Origin: Kingdonia uniflora
Taxonomy: Eukaryota; Streptophyta; Magnoliopsida; Ranunculales; Circaeasteraceae
Assembly: GCA_014058105.1 (NCBI GenBank)
Contig: JACGCM010000172.1
Coordinates: 1 to 64,000, forward strand
DNA: 64,000 nt
Reading direction: 5' to 3'
Shown here: positions 11,400 to 22,364 of the stretch, in pieces
Numbering within the stretch: the first letter of the stretch is position 1
Layout: every line of letters begins with the position of its first letter
Translations under genes and position numbers: made by a program
Notes under the pieces: model-generated
Told to the model about the DNA's origin: nothing
Database searches by the model: none
The model's input: the letters and a program-made list of their open reading frames with translations, nothing else

Positions 11400-12003
11400 G
11401 CCCCATTTTGGCAATAGTACTTAATGGACTGGTTTACGATGTTAATCCCAATGGGAACTGTGGATTCAGAGTTGTTACTTATGTTATGCATGGTAATGAA
11501 GATAAATTGGGTAAGGGTAAAAGACCAGTTGTTGCAAGAAGTACTCCTTGTGCATCTTGATTACTATAATAATGAGAGACTTGGATGTGACGAAACTAAA
11601 GTTCTTTACGTTCCATAGAGATTTGATTGCACCCCCTTCTAAGTGGATTGAATTTCCATGTCATTATAAGCTAATAGCAAACTTTAATCGTGTTGTCATG
11701 AGCTTTATTTCTGAAAGTTACACCCATACTTAGCTCCCAATTCCGTATAGTAAATGATGGTGTTCAAATTGCGGAAAGTGGTCACTATAAAGAGATGGCA
11801 ATTGGTTTGATGAATAATATTTATTGCATGCAGATCAATTTAGAAGTTCGTGACCCTATACCTCCAATAGGTAGGAGGTCGAGACAATGTCCGGATCTAG
11901 ATGAAATACACAAGCACTATGATCCGAGGATGGCAAAATGGAAATATTACAACTCCGGAGGTGCCAACGTCAATTGTAATAGTAGGAGCATAATTTATTT
12001 TTG
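11400..12003 (+). pseudogene. OTU (otubain-like) cysteine-protease domain fused to MULE
   Basis: From about 11423 the frame reads YDVNPNGNCGFRVVTYVM, matching the OTU active-site block DGNCxFR with its Cys nucleophile present. The next part continues in another frame (WVRVKDQLLQE...), a frameshift near 11505. At 11795-12003 the frame reads AIGLMNNIYCMQINLEVRDP followed by PIPPIGRR. This corresponds to the OTU His block (usually NNHFV-like), but the expected His is Tyr. The domain is therefore broken both by frameshift and by loss of the catalytic His. The family would be a deubiquitinase-like protease carried by the transposon. Confidence 0.7.
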
Positions 12004-12985
12004 AAAGTTATGGTTCGAGACATTCCATAATTTTTGGTAGGTTTTGATGTATATTCTAAACTTTGGTCTTTAGTGTTAATGGATGGAATTGTTGAACTCG
12101 TATGTAAGAGGCATTTGAAATTTTTTCAAGATACTTGGATTGAATTTAATATTTTAGTAGTCCGTTACGTTATTAGTTTTAGATTTAAGTAAGCTCTTGG
12201 AAATACGTAGTATTTTATGACATAAATAGGCCTTTACGTTGGATTCATTTGACGAGAGAGAATATGCTCGAATGTTGTTTAGGGAGAGAGAAGGAATCAA
12301 GTTCTGGAGAGAGAAAGTAATTAAGAGAGGAGGGCCTTAGTAAAATTAAACTAAACTAACCCCTACAAAATCTCGTGGATTGGGAGTTTATGTGCCCCAA
12401 ATTTTAACATGAGTTCAATAGTAATGGGATTGCTCCATATTAAAAACACTAGTGCCCAAAACGGCTTCCTTTGTTGAGACTATTGAGTTTTGCTGAGTTG
12501 TCTACCGTTAACTAGAGTTTAGAAATGCTAAAATTTGACTAAAGGATGGATGGAGCAACACTTTTTTAATGTACCCTCCTCACCCCATCAAGATTTATAC
12601 CCCCATCAAAAAAAAAATCACACTCACTACCGCAGATCAAGGAATGTTACCTTTGTCCTGCCTCTACAACAATTTGGTAGCTCTTGTACTTCGGCTTCAC
12701 CAAAATATCCTTGGCCCCACTATACCAAGTCTGATTGGATTTGAGGGACTAGAGGCGGAAGTATTTAATAGGGAATGAGTGCACCAGAATGGAGGAGAAA
12801 AAAATAGAAAGATAGCATGGGGATAACGGCGTAGAACCTGACTGTGGGGGAAAACTTGACCTCAGATACAATGGTGACTCTACTAGGGACTTATTTGCAA
12901 CCTGAGAAGATTGATGTTTGTTAGGAAGAGAGCTTGGTGGAAGTGGCTGCTTGGACGGATCGCAAGAGTTCAATCATTTAATCAA
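12004..12985. other. No gene seen; 3' flank of MULE relic
   Basis: AT-rich sequence with small open frames on both strands that show no recognisable motif. Short purine-rich GAGAGAG runs occur at 12255-12330. The right terminal repeat of the MULE should be here, but no long inverted match to the left flank was visible. Confidence 0.4.
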
Positions 12986-13147
12986 AAATCGGGGAGCGGG
13001 TGACCTCGAGGGCGAGCCCAGGCCGACCCGAAGGAAATAGAGGACGAACTCACCCAGGCTATCGCGAACATGGTGGAAAAGGTAAATGTTGGAATGGATA
13101 AGGGGCCCTGTACAGTTAAAATTTGGGCGCACTCAATGTTGCAGAGA

Positions 13148-13480
13148 AAGAAATGCTGACAACGCTACTTGATGAGTACTCCGATGCGTTTGCATAGACG
13201 TACGAGGAGATGTCGAGCGCACCAAAGATGCAGGCTAGAGATAGAACAATTTAAAAAGGAATTAGAAAAACTACAGAAAGCAGTATTCATTAAGCTGCCA
13301 GAATTCTCTACGTGCTTAGAAAGCGTGGTTTCCATGAAGAAAAATAACGTGGAAATAAGTTGTTGTATGGAGTTTAGAGACTTAAATAAGGTATCACCAA
13401 CAGATGACTTTCTACAGCCGAACACGGAGGTGCTGGTCGATACGAAGGCGGCGTACAAAATGTTTATATTCATGGATTGA
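13148..13480 (+). pseudogene. Ty3/gypsy reverse transcriptase fragment
   Basis: The plus strand shows the segment leading into RT (LLDEYSDAFA, then an early stop). After a frame change comes EIEQFKKELEKLQKAVFIK, and then MEFRDLNKVSPTDDF, the block that normally reads DFRDLNxATPKD(E/D)(Y/F)P, with a following EVLVDTKAAYKMF-FMD. This is the fingers region of a plant Tat-type gypsy RT. The fragment ends abruptly after FMD, and no RNase H or integrase follows. Sequence 12990-13140 may be its degraded 5' continuation. Confidence 0.75.
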
Positions 13481-14589
13481 TAAACACATTTTTGTGTAGA
13501 ATTTAAGCCCTTTTTACCGAGTTTTTTTCTTGCCGTTCTAAGACCCATTCTGTCTAATTATTGCCGAGTTACCTCATTTTAAGGTTCTCTACTCTATTAG
13601 AGTCAATTTGGCAAGAAAATTGTCTAATCATAGCTAAAATGGTACAATAAACATACTGAGGGATTTCAGCAGTTCAGCAGAGCAGTTTCTATCATAATTG
13701 GGCTAGCTGGGTTGAAAATCAATGATCATCACTGAGACAAGGGAATCAGAGGATGAATGCTAATATAAATATCTCTAATCATACGAAGAAAAAACTCAAA
13801 AAAATGGGCAACTTCGGCTACCACTGACCAACGATCGCTGCTAGCACAAGGGAAATCACTAGCGATCGCTGGCTGACCGTGGTCGAAAGTAGTGAAACAT
13901 TGGCTCATATCTCAAGGTGTTTTAAGAAGAGAAGAACTTCATTGAATGCATGTATATCACTACTCAAGATGACTAGGGGTAGTTAAGACGCTTCAAACCT
14001 TAGGGTTTTTCTATTTAAGGATCAGTTATTCCTATCTAAATTGACTTTTTTGATTCTGTAGGGTTTTAAAGAGCTTAAGAACTGAGTTTGTATCTCATAA
14101 CTTTAATCTTAAGTTTAATGATAGTTACTTCAATTTCTTTCATTAATTTTTTTATTAAGATATTGCTGGGATAATCCCCTCATACTAGATTTGAGGAGGA
14201 AGCTCTATAGGTGTATGTTAGGATTTTCTTACAGATAATAGGTCTGGCCTAGAGGTCTATGTTAACTTTTTAGGGTTGTTCTTCAACTCCCTTGAGCCTG
14301 ACAAGTTGTAGGAGGAAAATAATTCTAACATGGTGAACGATCGATGCCATGAATAAATGATTCATTTCTCAAACCACTTAGTGACCTCTAGACCTAGGGA
14401 TTACTCTTGTATCCAATAAGAGGGAGTAAGTCCTAGGTCAGTAACCTAGGGTTTGAATCTAGATCCTTATGGATTAGGTTTTCTAATTTGTTCATCGTGG
14501 AGAGATTAGAAAAGAATTCTAAACCTCATAAATTTGATTCCAAAAAGAGAATTCAATGAAAAGACCCCAAAACCTATTAGACTAAGCCC
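13481..14589. other. No gene; contains an imperfect inverted repeat
   Basis: No coding motif recognised. At 13817-13893 two arms of about 25 bases, each containing CGATCGCT, form an imperfect inverted repeat around a short loop. This could be a hairpin remnant of a small transposon or chance. The rest is AT-rich sequence without visible structure. Confidence 0.35.
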
Positions 14590-15039
14590 TAATCATTTTA
14601 TTATTACGGGGCGATATTTTTGCTTCATTGGAAAAGTCTGCCTTATGTCCAGAGACAAAGAGGGGTCACGATATGTTGTAGGCACATCGAGGGTCGCACA
14701 AGGATGGGCGGTTTTGGAAGTTCAAGTTTTAATTCTAAATTCTAAAAAAAAAGCCCGAGTACAATCTAGTCTTCTCCTCCTCAGACACTTTGTTCTCAAA
14801 AAATTAAAAAAAAATTAAAAAAATTCCTCAGAACAATTTTGCGGATTCTCTTTCTTTCTGATTGGGATTTGTGGTTTTGATACTTCAATTTACAGCATCT
14901 TAACCAACCCTTATAAATTTTGGAGGAGAACATTGAGGATGAGCTGTAAGGTAAAGGATTTAGCTCCTTCAATTTTGCCATGACTTTGATTTGGTTGTAA
15001 TTGAACAGATCTATCAAAGTCTATTTCGAATTGTGGTTA

Positions 15040-15245
15040 TCACTGCTTCAATTTCAAAAAATATTCGTGATTTGGGTGGATTTCTGGTTGTCATTGCTTC
15101 AATTTCAAAAAAGATTCGTGTGATTTGGGTAGATTTCTAGCTGTCATTACTTCAATTTCAAATAATATTCATGATTGGGTGGATTTCTGGCTGTCATTGC
15201 TTCAATTTTGAAAAATATTTATGATTTGTGTGGATTTGTATAGCT
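15040..15245 (+). repeat. Tandem repeat, ~51-bp unit, four copies plus outliers
   Basis: The core TTCAATTT followed by AAA(A/T)ATATTCGTGATTTGGGTGGATTTCTGG-like sequence starts at 15047, 15098, 15151 and 15201, a spacing of 50-53 bases. Two more diverged partial copies occur near 15290 and 15345. A related but weaker series exists at 58080-58290 in the second dispersed-repeat copy, so the tandem expansion probably arose within this repeat family. Confidence 0.75.
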
Positions 15246-15479
15246 ATTTTTGTAAATGTCTGGTTTTCAATTCGAATTCGAGTTGTCGTTACTTCAATTT
15301 TGAAAAATATTCACTCCGAATAGAAACTACTAAGATCATATTTATCAGTGTTTGCTTTTCAATTTTGAATAATAGTTGTGATTTGGGTGGAGTTGCTTCT
15401 GCGTCATTCGACATCCCTCTTTAATCTTCATCGTTGTCATTGTATTCCTCTAGCAGCACGCAGGTACTCTAAACACACA

Positions 15480-17235
15480 CCCTCTATCTTATTTTTGTAT
15501 CCAAATGATAAGAGGTTTTTAAGGCCTCTAACAAAATACCGTCTCAAAGTACGATTGTCGAATTGTAGCACAGAGGAGTGAGATCGAATCCACATGGAGG
15601 TTTGGAAAAACAAATACTTTCTAGGCCGAATTACAATTTTATAAGAGATAAATCTAAGAAGAAGAAATAAAAACTAATTATAAAACTTAATGAGGGAGAG
15701 AGCTAAGGTTCGGACTTGGCCTGTAACTTTCAAAGTACTAATCAATATATTACTAGATCCTAATATTTCCAACAATCATAAGTTCGTGCTAAGACACATA
15801 CGATTTTAAAAAATAAACTACTAAATCTATGGTCAAACATTTAGTGGTTATGTTGTTAAGTGATGGTGAAGAGTGTCTTCGAGAATTATCAACTCGACCA
15901 TGGCTAGGCTTGAGTGAATTCTCTAGTGTTTCCTCTTGTTAAGATCTCCAAATCAAGTCTACGGTTTGTAGCACTTGTTTGTATCCAAAGTTATCATATA
16001 CCAAACCGAAGCTATTGTCATGCCTTCGATATGATATACTAACTTACCAATCATAAAGTACTAAGAGAAACGTAATTAGAACATAATTAATACCATCTAT
16101 TGCTCATCCAAAAAGAGGCCTCATCCTAGCCTTACCTAGAAGATTAGCCGCTTATCTCGAACTTTATCACATTAACAACTAATTATTTACAAAAGAAAAT
16201 AAAAGAGAGAAATGATAATTAAATAAAACTAAGACTTTATTTCTTCTAAACTTGTTTCAATATGAGATGCCCAATTATAATGGGTGGAGGGTTTCTTTTA
16301 TAGGAGAATGAACCCAAATTTAGAAACTATACATTAAATTGTAAAGAATATTTTTACAATAATATCTTTTAATTTTACAACCAATCACTTAAGATTCTTG
16401 CATAGAATTCCCTTAAGTGATGTAGAGATCTTTCTTCATTGAAACTCTTACATATATCTTCAAAATAAAATATCTTCAAGGATCTTGGATGCAATATATT
16501 ATTTGATCATATTCTCCAAAAATATTTGTGTATATATTTCATCAATCTTGAGACCAAATATATTATTTCTTTGACCTTTTATGCTATGAACTGTTGGAGA
16601 CACTTTTTCTTGACTTTAAGAGCTTGGTTTCAAATATCTATCTCAAATCGATACAATCAAACAAACAAACGTCCACAAGTACCCAAAATTAAATATAATG
16701 GATGACTAAAATATATGTTCGGGTATATTAAAAATGTCATAATTATGCGCTCATCACCTAATTTTTTTGAAGAACTGCAACTACTCAACTTTTACTTAAA
16801 CTGTTGTGGCTGACATTTGTTTAGCTGAATTAACACTTACAATAGTATTTATTGCCCCCCAGATTATCCCCATGACTAATACCTCATCGCCAAACACCAA
16901 CACACCGATACGTAATACACACTCAGTGAACAATGAAGTGATTAAAAAAAGTGCATGGACGTATTTTGAAGCTGAGCGTCCAAACTTTACAATTGAGCGA
17001 AATCGATATATCTAAGGGCCTTTGCCCCAGGTAAGTTTTATGTTCAAAATGTTAATTTGCACAGCTTATTTAATAAATATAATAGATATTGCTTGACTTT
17101 CTATATTTTGTAAAAATTACTCACACAATTTAATGTTATTTCGCACATTTTCTTTAATAAATATAACATATATTGCTCGACTATCATATTATTTTTAACT
17201 GAAGCAATAAATGAAAACAATTTTGTTAACAATAA
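15480..17235. other. Copy-1-specific segment, no clear gene
   Basis: This segment has no counterpart in the second dispersed-repeat copy. It is AT-rich. A phrase at about 15555-15600 (TTGTCGAATTGTAGCACAG, then ATCGAATCCACA) resembles sequence I associate with plant LTR-type repeats, but I cannot assign it to a family. A short open frame at 16806-17015 is followed within 20 bases by CAGGTAAGT, a perfect splice donor, so it could be an exon remnant. No domain is recognisable. Confidence 0.35.
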
Positions 17236-17843
17236 ACCATTGTCTTCCCTAAATATGAAGCACATTATACCCTCACTTTATAATAGTTGTTTATACGTTC
17301 TTTGTTTGCATATACTCCCCTCTTAGTATGGACAATTTGTAAATAAAATTATATATATTGGTTCGATAAAATAATTTGGAGATCCTTGAAATTCTAAAAT
17401 ATTGTTAAGTCTTCAAACTGATCAGTAAGCCAATGATCCTACACCTCCAAGGAATTAAGGCTTTGTCTTTTAGGAATGGCCCATTTTCTCAAGTTATCAT
17501 ATACTCCCCTCTTAGTGGCCACAAAAGTGATTTCATTCAAATAAAACACCCCTAAGGGAAGTCATTAACTTATAGTTATCATTTAACTATAGCTGTTTGA
17601 GATGCACGTAAACACCATTTTAGCCTCTGATCAAACCACCTTTAGCGCTTAAGGATTTATAAGTTTTAATGGCAGTTGTAAGTCTTTTTATCTTATATCG
17701 GCTCATTATTACCAATTTGATATTGTAGTTAATCTTCACTATGATTTCTCCGACACAATGTTGTTAATCTTTACTATGATTTCTTCGCCAATACCCTTCA
17801 TTAAGGAGTAGATTCGATGCCTCCTTTTCTTAAAGATTCTAGT

Positions 17844-18095
17844 TTTTCTATCAATTTAAAGATGTCAGATCATAGTATCTTGGAAACTTCTATGATTTTT
17901 TTTATTAAGTTTAAGATCTTTAGTGATTTTTATTAACCATGAATAAACTAAGATTACTAATGTTGTATTTTTCCAATCAATTTAAAGATGTTGGATCATA
18001 GTAACTTGGAAACTTGTATGATTTTTTTTATTAAGTTCTAGATCTTTAGTGATTTTAATTAACCATGAATAAACTAAGATTACTAATGTTGTTGA
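17844..18095 (+). repeat. Two-copy direct repeat, 126-bp unit
   Basis: The segment starting near 17844 recurs at 17970 with only a few substitutions. TCAATTTAAAGATGT begins at 17851 and again at 17977. Both copies end in ATAAACTAAGATTACTAATG. This is a recent local tandem duplication inside the dispersed repeat. The other copy of the repeat (59790-59850) has only one related segment. Confidence 0.85.
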
Positions 18096-18458
18096 TAATT
18101 TGGTGAATTTCTAAATAATGTACCTATACGTTCTCAACATGGTCGAATTTTTTCCTCTAAAACTACTGAAAACATAATAGAATATCACTCCCAATCTCTT
18201 AATAACTCTAATATCCTACTGCTCGAGTGGTTGAGGTTAGCCATGAACAGAAAGGAGTTAACTTAGCAATAACTAAAGTTACGATTCTCTGCACCAGGTT
18301 GCATTTGCAAAATCTTGCTCATTAGCATTGCAGCTTTTAAACTTTTCAAATTATATTAATTTTAAATTATTACATAAAATTTATCGCGTACTTTGGAAAA
18401 TTGGAAAAGGCGCACATAACCCACAGACACATTGGTTATATGATCGGATGTGAAAGAT

Positions 18459-19400
18459 GGTAATACATCTTTACTCGTACTACCTAGGGTCTTGATGATA
18501 CTGCTTAGCGTCTCCATGATACAGGTCCTGTAGTTGCTATGTTAGTCCAAGATGGGCTCTCAAGTCAAGCTAGAGCACAATGGCCTTGAAGAGAAATTGA
18601 AGAGAACAATTCTGCAGTATTTGAGCAACTGCGAGTACAAGATAAAGGGTTATCCAAGAGACAAATAGCACAAAGTACAAGAAGAAAAAATGAGGTACGT
18701 AAGAGAAAAGTTGTCCTAGTACAAGCCTCGAATCAACTAACAAGTATTGTTCGAAACAGAGATATTGATTTCAATTGAGTTGCACCGTGTACTGGTATTT
18801 CTTTTTCTACAACCCACATTCCTAAAACTCTTAAAGATGGCCATGCATCTTCAATGGTTCCACCTTTGTTACTTGATGATACTACTCAGTGCCACCAAGA
18901 TACGAGTCCTGTAGTTGCTATGTTAGTCCAAGAAGGGCTCTCGAGTCAAGTTTTAGCACAATAGCCTAGAAAAAAAATTGAAGAGAACAATTATGTAGCA
19001 TTTGAGCGACTACCAATACAAGATAAAGGGCTATCCAAATGACAAATAGCACAATATGGAAGAAGAGAAAAAATGGAAAGTAAAAGAAAAGTTATCCCAG
19101 TCTATCATGAACAAACCTCGAATCAATTAGCAAGGGTTGTTCAAAACTTAGATATAGATTTCAATCGAGTTTCATCATGTAGTGCTATCTCTTTTCCTAT
19201 GGTCCCCATTCCTAAAACTCCTATAGAAACAACTCCCATTCCTCAAGACATACCAATTAGCGAATCTAGAAGACAAATATCTCAATGTGCTAGAAGAAAA
19301 AGAGAACGATAATTAAAAGGAGATGCAATTATTCATGGGGAATCTCGACGTGCTAAAGTTGCTCGAAACTTAGATGTCAATTATAATCGAGCTACAATCT
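18459..19400 (+). repeat. Tandem repeat in Helitron N-terminal coding region (~380-bp unit)
   Basis: Block 18459-18837 recurs at about 18840-19215, with GTTAGTCCAAGA at 18541 and again at 18922 (offset 381). A third, shorter and more diverged copy of the distal half is at about 19255-19400. Each encodes a variant of a basic segment (RQIAQ...RR then KRKV) and a phrase like NLDIDFNRV. Such basic repeats are typical near the start of plant Helitron Rep proteins. The first two copies contain in-frame stops. Confidence 0.75.
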
Positions 19401-19417
19401 ATAATAGGATTTATGTT

Positions 19418-21475
19418 TTGAAAGTTTATGTTCATACTGTTCATACAACTCCTGCTGCTCCTTCTCCTGTACCTGTAGCTAATGACAACGTCTTATCTAC
19501 CGAAGAAGATTTACTAAGCAATGTATTTCATATCCCTCCTTTTCTGCATATACATGAAACTGACAATTTTCCAACCCTTCAGAGCTTTGAAATCGGTGAT
19601 ACTTCGAGAACTCGAGTGAATAGGGCAACATTTTCATGGGAAAATGGATGTCAGATCTATACATTACTCTGTACTTCATTGGTTAAGTGAAAAATTATCC
19701 CACTCTTCCATTCTCAATCTGCGATTTGGCCAATATTGTTTCTAGGGAAAGATTTGGATTCCAACACTTGATCCACTACCTACTAAATTGCAATAATTGT
19801 ACAATGTAAATGAAATACTTTCAAGGTCATTTCAAAACTACCTTCGTGAATATAATGTAACCAACTCATTTACTGGTGTTGGCATTCATATGGAGGATTG
19901 AATAGTCCGAGGATGAGGACCATCTCCATTTATTATCCATGAAGTCCTGTACCATCAAATAGGTGCTTTACTACCAAATCAAGGTGAAGATGCGTTGTAT
20001 GCCCAACTTTATATATACAATCCTGGTGCAACTCTTGATACATGTCATAAAAGAAATCCACGTCTAAATAGAAATTTGTTGCAAAATATAAAAAATACAA
20101 TGCAACAAAATAATTCATTTTCCGAACTATATCAGCGCGTATTTCAGGTATTAGAAGCTGCTGCTTATGGAGACAAAAATTTCAATGTGCTAGCATATCT
20201 GCATTATGACAATTCTACAGATCATGGCCGATATAATATGTCGGCAACTGATGAAATTGTAGTCATACTGCTAGGAGATGGGATGGAAATAAGAAATGTT
20301 AGAGATATCGTTGTGTATCATAAGCTAGAGCAAGTACTAATGCAAATTAGTGAATATAATCCAACCAATCTTTCCTTGTATTATGTTCTTTTTTTCTAAC
20401 TGGTCAATTAAGATGGACGACATGTTTAAAGCATTGGGATGCAACACGTAACGTTTCAACATCGGGAAAGCTTTCCATGAAGCAATATTTTTGTTATCGT
20501 CTTTTAAAGTGCACATCAAAGTATTCAACGATCTTACGTGGAGGTAAATTATTCCAACTATTCATAGTAGACACGTGGGTTGTAAACGAACAAAATTGAC
20601 TGAATTATGCATGACTGAAACAAGATGAATTTGGTTTTTGATCTATACTATAGTCTAACAGATATTGCGATAGAGGGTCTAAACACTGATCAAGTTGGAC
20701 AACTTAGTCTTCTACCATCTTTGCACAGTGGAAGCCCAAGAAATATGCATGAAATCTATCAGGATTCGATGGAAATAACCCATTACAATAAATACCCATA
20801 TATCTTTCTTACGATGACAGCTAATTGAAATTGGCCTAAAATAATAAAGGCCCTTCTACCCAATCAGACCGTCTGCGATCGGCCGGATCTGGTAGCCCGT
20901 GTTTTTGAGAACACAGAGCTTTGTTAAATGTGGTCTTTAATATTGGAGTGTTTGGTATTCCTGTTGCACATGTATGGACAATTGAATTTTAAAAATGCAA
21001 ACTACCACATATGCATGCACTATTTTTATTGCAAGATGATGATAAGATTCAAATAGTACTACAAGTCAACCAGGTGGTAAGCACAAAATTTTCTGATGAA
21101 AAAACTCATCCTGCACTTTAAATACTGTTAAAAAATACCTGACTCATGAACCATGTGATGAGAAAAACATGAATACTTCATGTATGGAGAATTGTCAGTG
21201 TACAAAGCGATATCCAAGGCCGTATGGGAAAGAAATATCCATGGGGAAAGATGGCTATTCTATTTACCGTAGGTGAGAGACACCTGACATAACACATGTT
21301 GTAAAAGGGATAATTGTTGATTATAAGAATGTCGTACCATACAATCCACACCTAACTGGATTATTTGACTGCCATATCAGCGTTGAGATATGTGTTAGGC
21401 TTCAATGTGTCAAATACATTCACAAGTACATCTACAAGAGATATGATAGGACGACTATGGTTATCGCAAGGGATG
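19418..21475 (+). pseudogene. Helitron Rep (HUH nuclease), N-terminal and catalytic parts
   Basis: Blocks in order are a FEIGDTSRTRV segment (19418-19690), a Helitron-like N-terminal domain (about 19700-20400; YAQLYIYNPGATLD, YNMSATDEIVVILLGDG) and a TILRGGKLFQLFIVDTW segment (20530). Next come SGSPRNMHEIYQD with FLTMTAN (20625-20828). The HUH motif is in KLPHMHALF, the two His at 21008-21016. The tyrosine-bearing KYIHKYIYK is at 21408-21434. Rep nicks and joins single-stranded DNA in rolling-circle transposition. Stops occur at several places, and the frame is cut by an LTR at 21476. Confidence 0.85.
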
Positions 21476-21841
21476 AGTAGTGTCCCAAATTTTTATATTT
21501 TTTTGTATTTTTCTATTATCATTTTATTTTATTCATTATACATCATGCATCCACATACACCACCATTTATCATGCATCTGAATCTTATTTCACTTATCTG
21601 GGCTTTGAGTTCTTCTTTCTTAATTTTTTCTGTGTTTCGGTAATTTTGGTAGTTGTTGGGCGGAGGAGGTTGTGTTGAGGTTTTGGGAGCCTGTGGTTGG
21701 CTTGGTGGAGGTGTCTGTTGTGTAGGTTGTTGTGTGGTATGTGATCCTGTAGGGATCTGAGGATTTCCTAAGTTTTTGCCAGTTTTAGCTCGAGGGAATC
21801 TTTTTGGCTTTCTGAGTTCTTACCAGTTTTTACCTGTTGTA

Positions 21842-22135
21842 TTCGAATAAACTTATTTCTTTTTCAATAGATTTCAATCTGCTTTATTTTATTTAAACAA
21901 CTCCTACTCTGTTCGAATAGATTTCTAACTGTTTCTTTCTATTCGAGCAAACTTATTCCTGTTCGAATAGACTTTTACCTGTTTCACTTTGTTCGAACAA
22001 CTTTTTCTTTTATTCGAATAAGATGTCTATTCAGCTGATTGACTTCAGTTATGTTCTGTTGGAACAAACCCTTTTCTGTTCGAATAGACTTCTACTTGCT
22101 TTGTTTTGTTCGAACAAGAATAAATCTTATTCGAA
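21842..22135 (+). repeat. TTCGAA palindrome array in solo LTR A
   Basis: TTCGAA or one-to-two-mismatch variants start at 21842, 21863, 21892, 21912, 21942, 21962, 21992, 22013, 22059, 22079, 22109 and 22130. Spacing alternates about 20 and 30 bases, so the array behaves as a ~50-bp tandem unit holding two palindromes (GTTCGAATAG and GTTCGAACAA types). Spacings near multiples of 10 keep the sites on similar faces of the helix. Confidence 0.85.
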
Positions 22136-22358
22136 CAGAGGCGTGTTTTAACGACCAGGTTAGGTATTTTTACGCGATTCTTAGTTGTTGATCCCTTCCT
22201 CGAGGTGAGTGTTGGTTTTAGGGATTTAATTACCTATTTCATTCTCTCTCTCACTCACTAACACTCTCTCTCTTACTCACTCATCAAATTAGAATCCCCT
22301 CTTCCATTGTTTGCCAATTCGTTGCAATTCCTTGCCGAGCTCAGTCGCACTTCCTTTG

Positions 22359-22364
22359 GTGAGT
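22359..22364 (+). promoter_or_regulatory. Splice-donor-like site in LTR A copy
   Basis: GGTGAGT follows the palindrome array and CT-rich stretch (22240-22310), at the position equivalent to 36611 in element A. Confidence 0.4.

Larger units (their letters stand above)
8645..12003 (+). pseudogene. Mutator-like (FAR1-type) transposase with OTU-like C-terminus, decayed
   Basis: Five plus-strand blocks in the right order reconstruct a MULE transposase relic. They are an acidic N-terminus (8645-8983 and 9226-9437), a FAR1-type zinc-binding block (9505-9946), a DDE-type MULE transposase core (10041-10388), a post-core plus SWIM-like block (10441-11038) and an OTU/otubain-like domain (about 11420-12003). 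Some gaps may be introns, while others are clear frameshifts. Plant proteins with this MULE-plus-OTU layout exist as a known transposon-derived family. No terminal inverted repeats or 9-bp TSD could be identified by eye, so element ends are unknown. Confidence 0.8.
14590..18300. repeat. Large dispersed repeat, copy 1 (composite)
   Basis: Two long blocks here match 57560-60140 in the same orientation. One runs about 14630-15480 (shared landmarks: GTCTGCCTTATGTC, a run of TTCAATTTT/gtgatttgggtgg motifs, and TTGTAT(T/C)CCTCTA). The other runs about 17235-18300 (shared: TACTCCCCTC, AAATAAAATTATATATATTG, TGATCCTACACCTCCAAGGA and GCCATGAA(C/T)AGAAAGGAG). The ~1.75 kb between the blocks (15480-17235) is not shared and is probably an insertion or a lineage-specific segment. 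No conserved coding frame was found, so the family is probably non-coding or non-autonomous. Identity unknown. Confidence 0.7.

Noticed and set aside
12535..12973. Small open frames on both strands after the MULE
   Set aside because: No motif, no supporting context, and they overlap on opposite strands.
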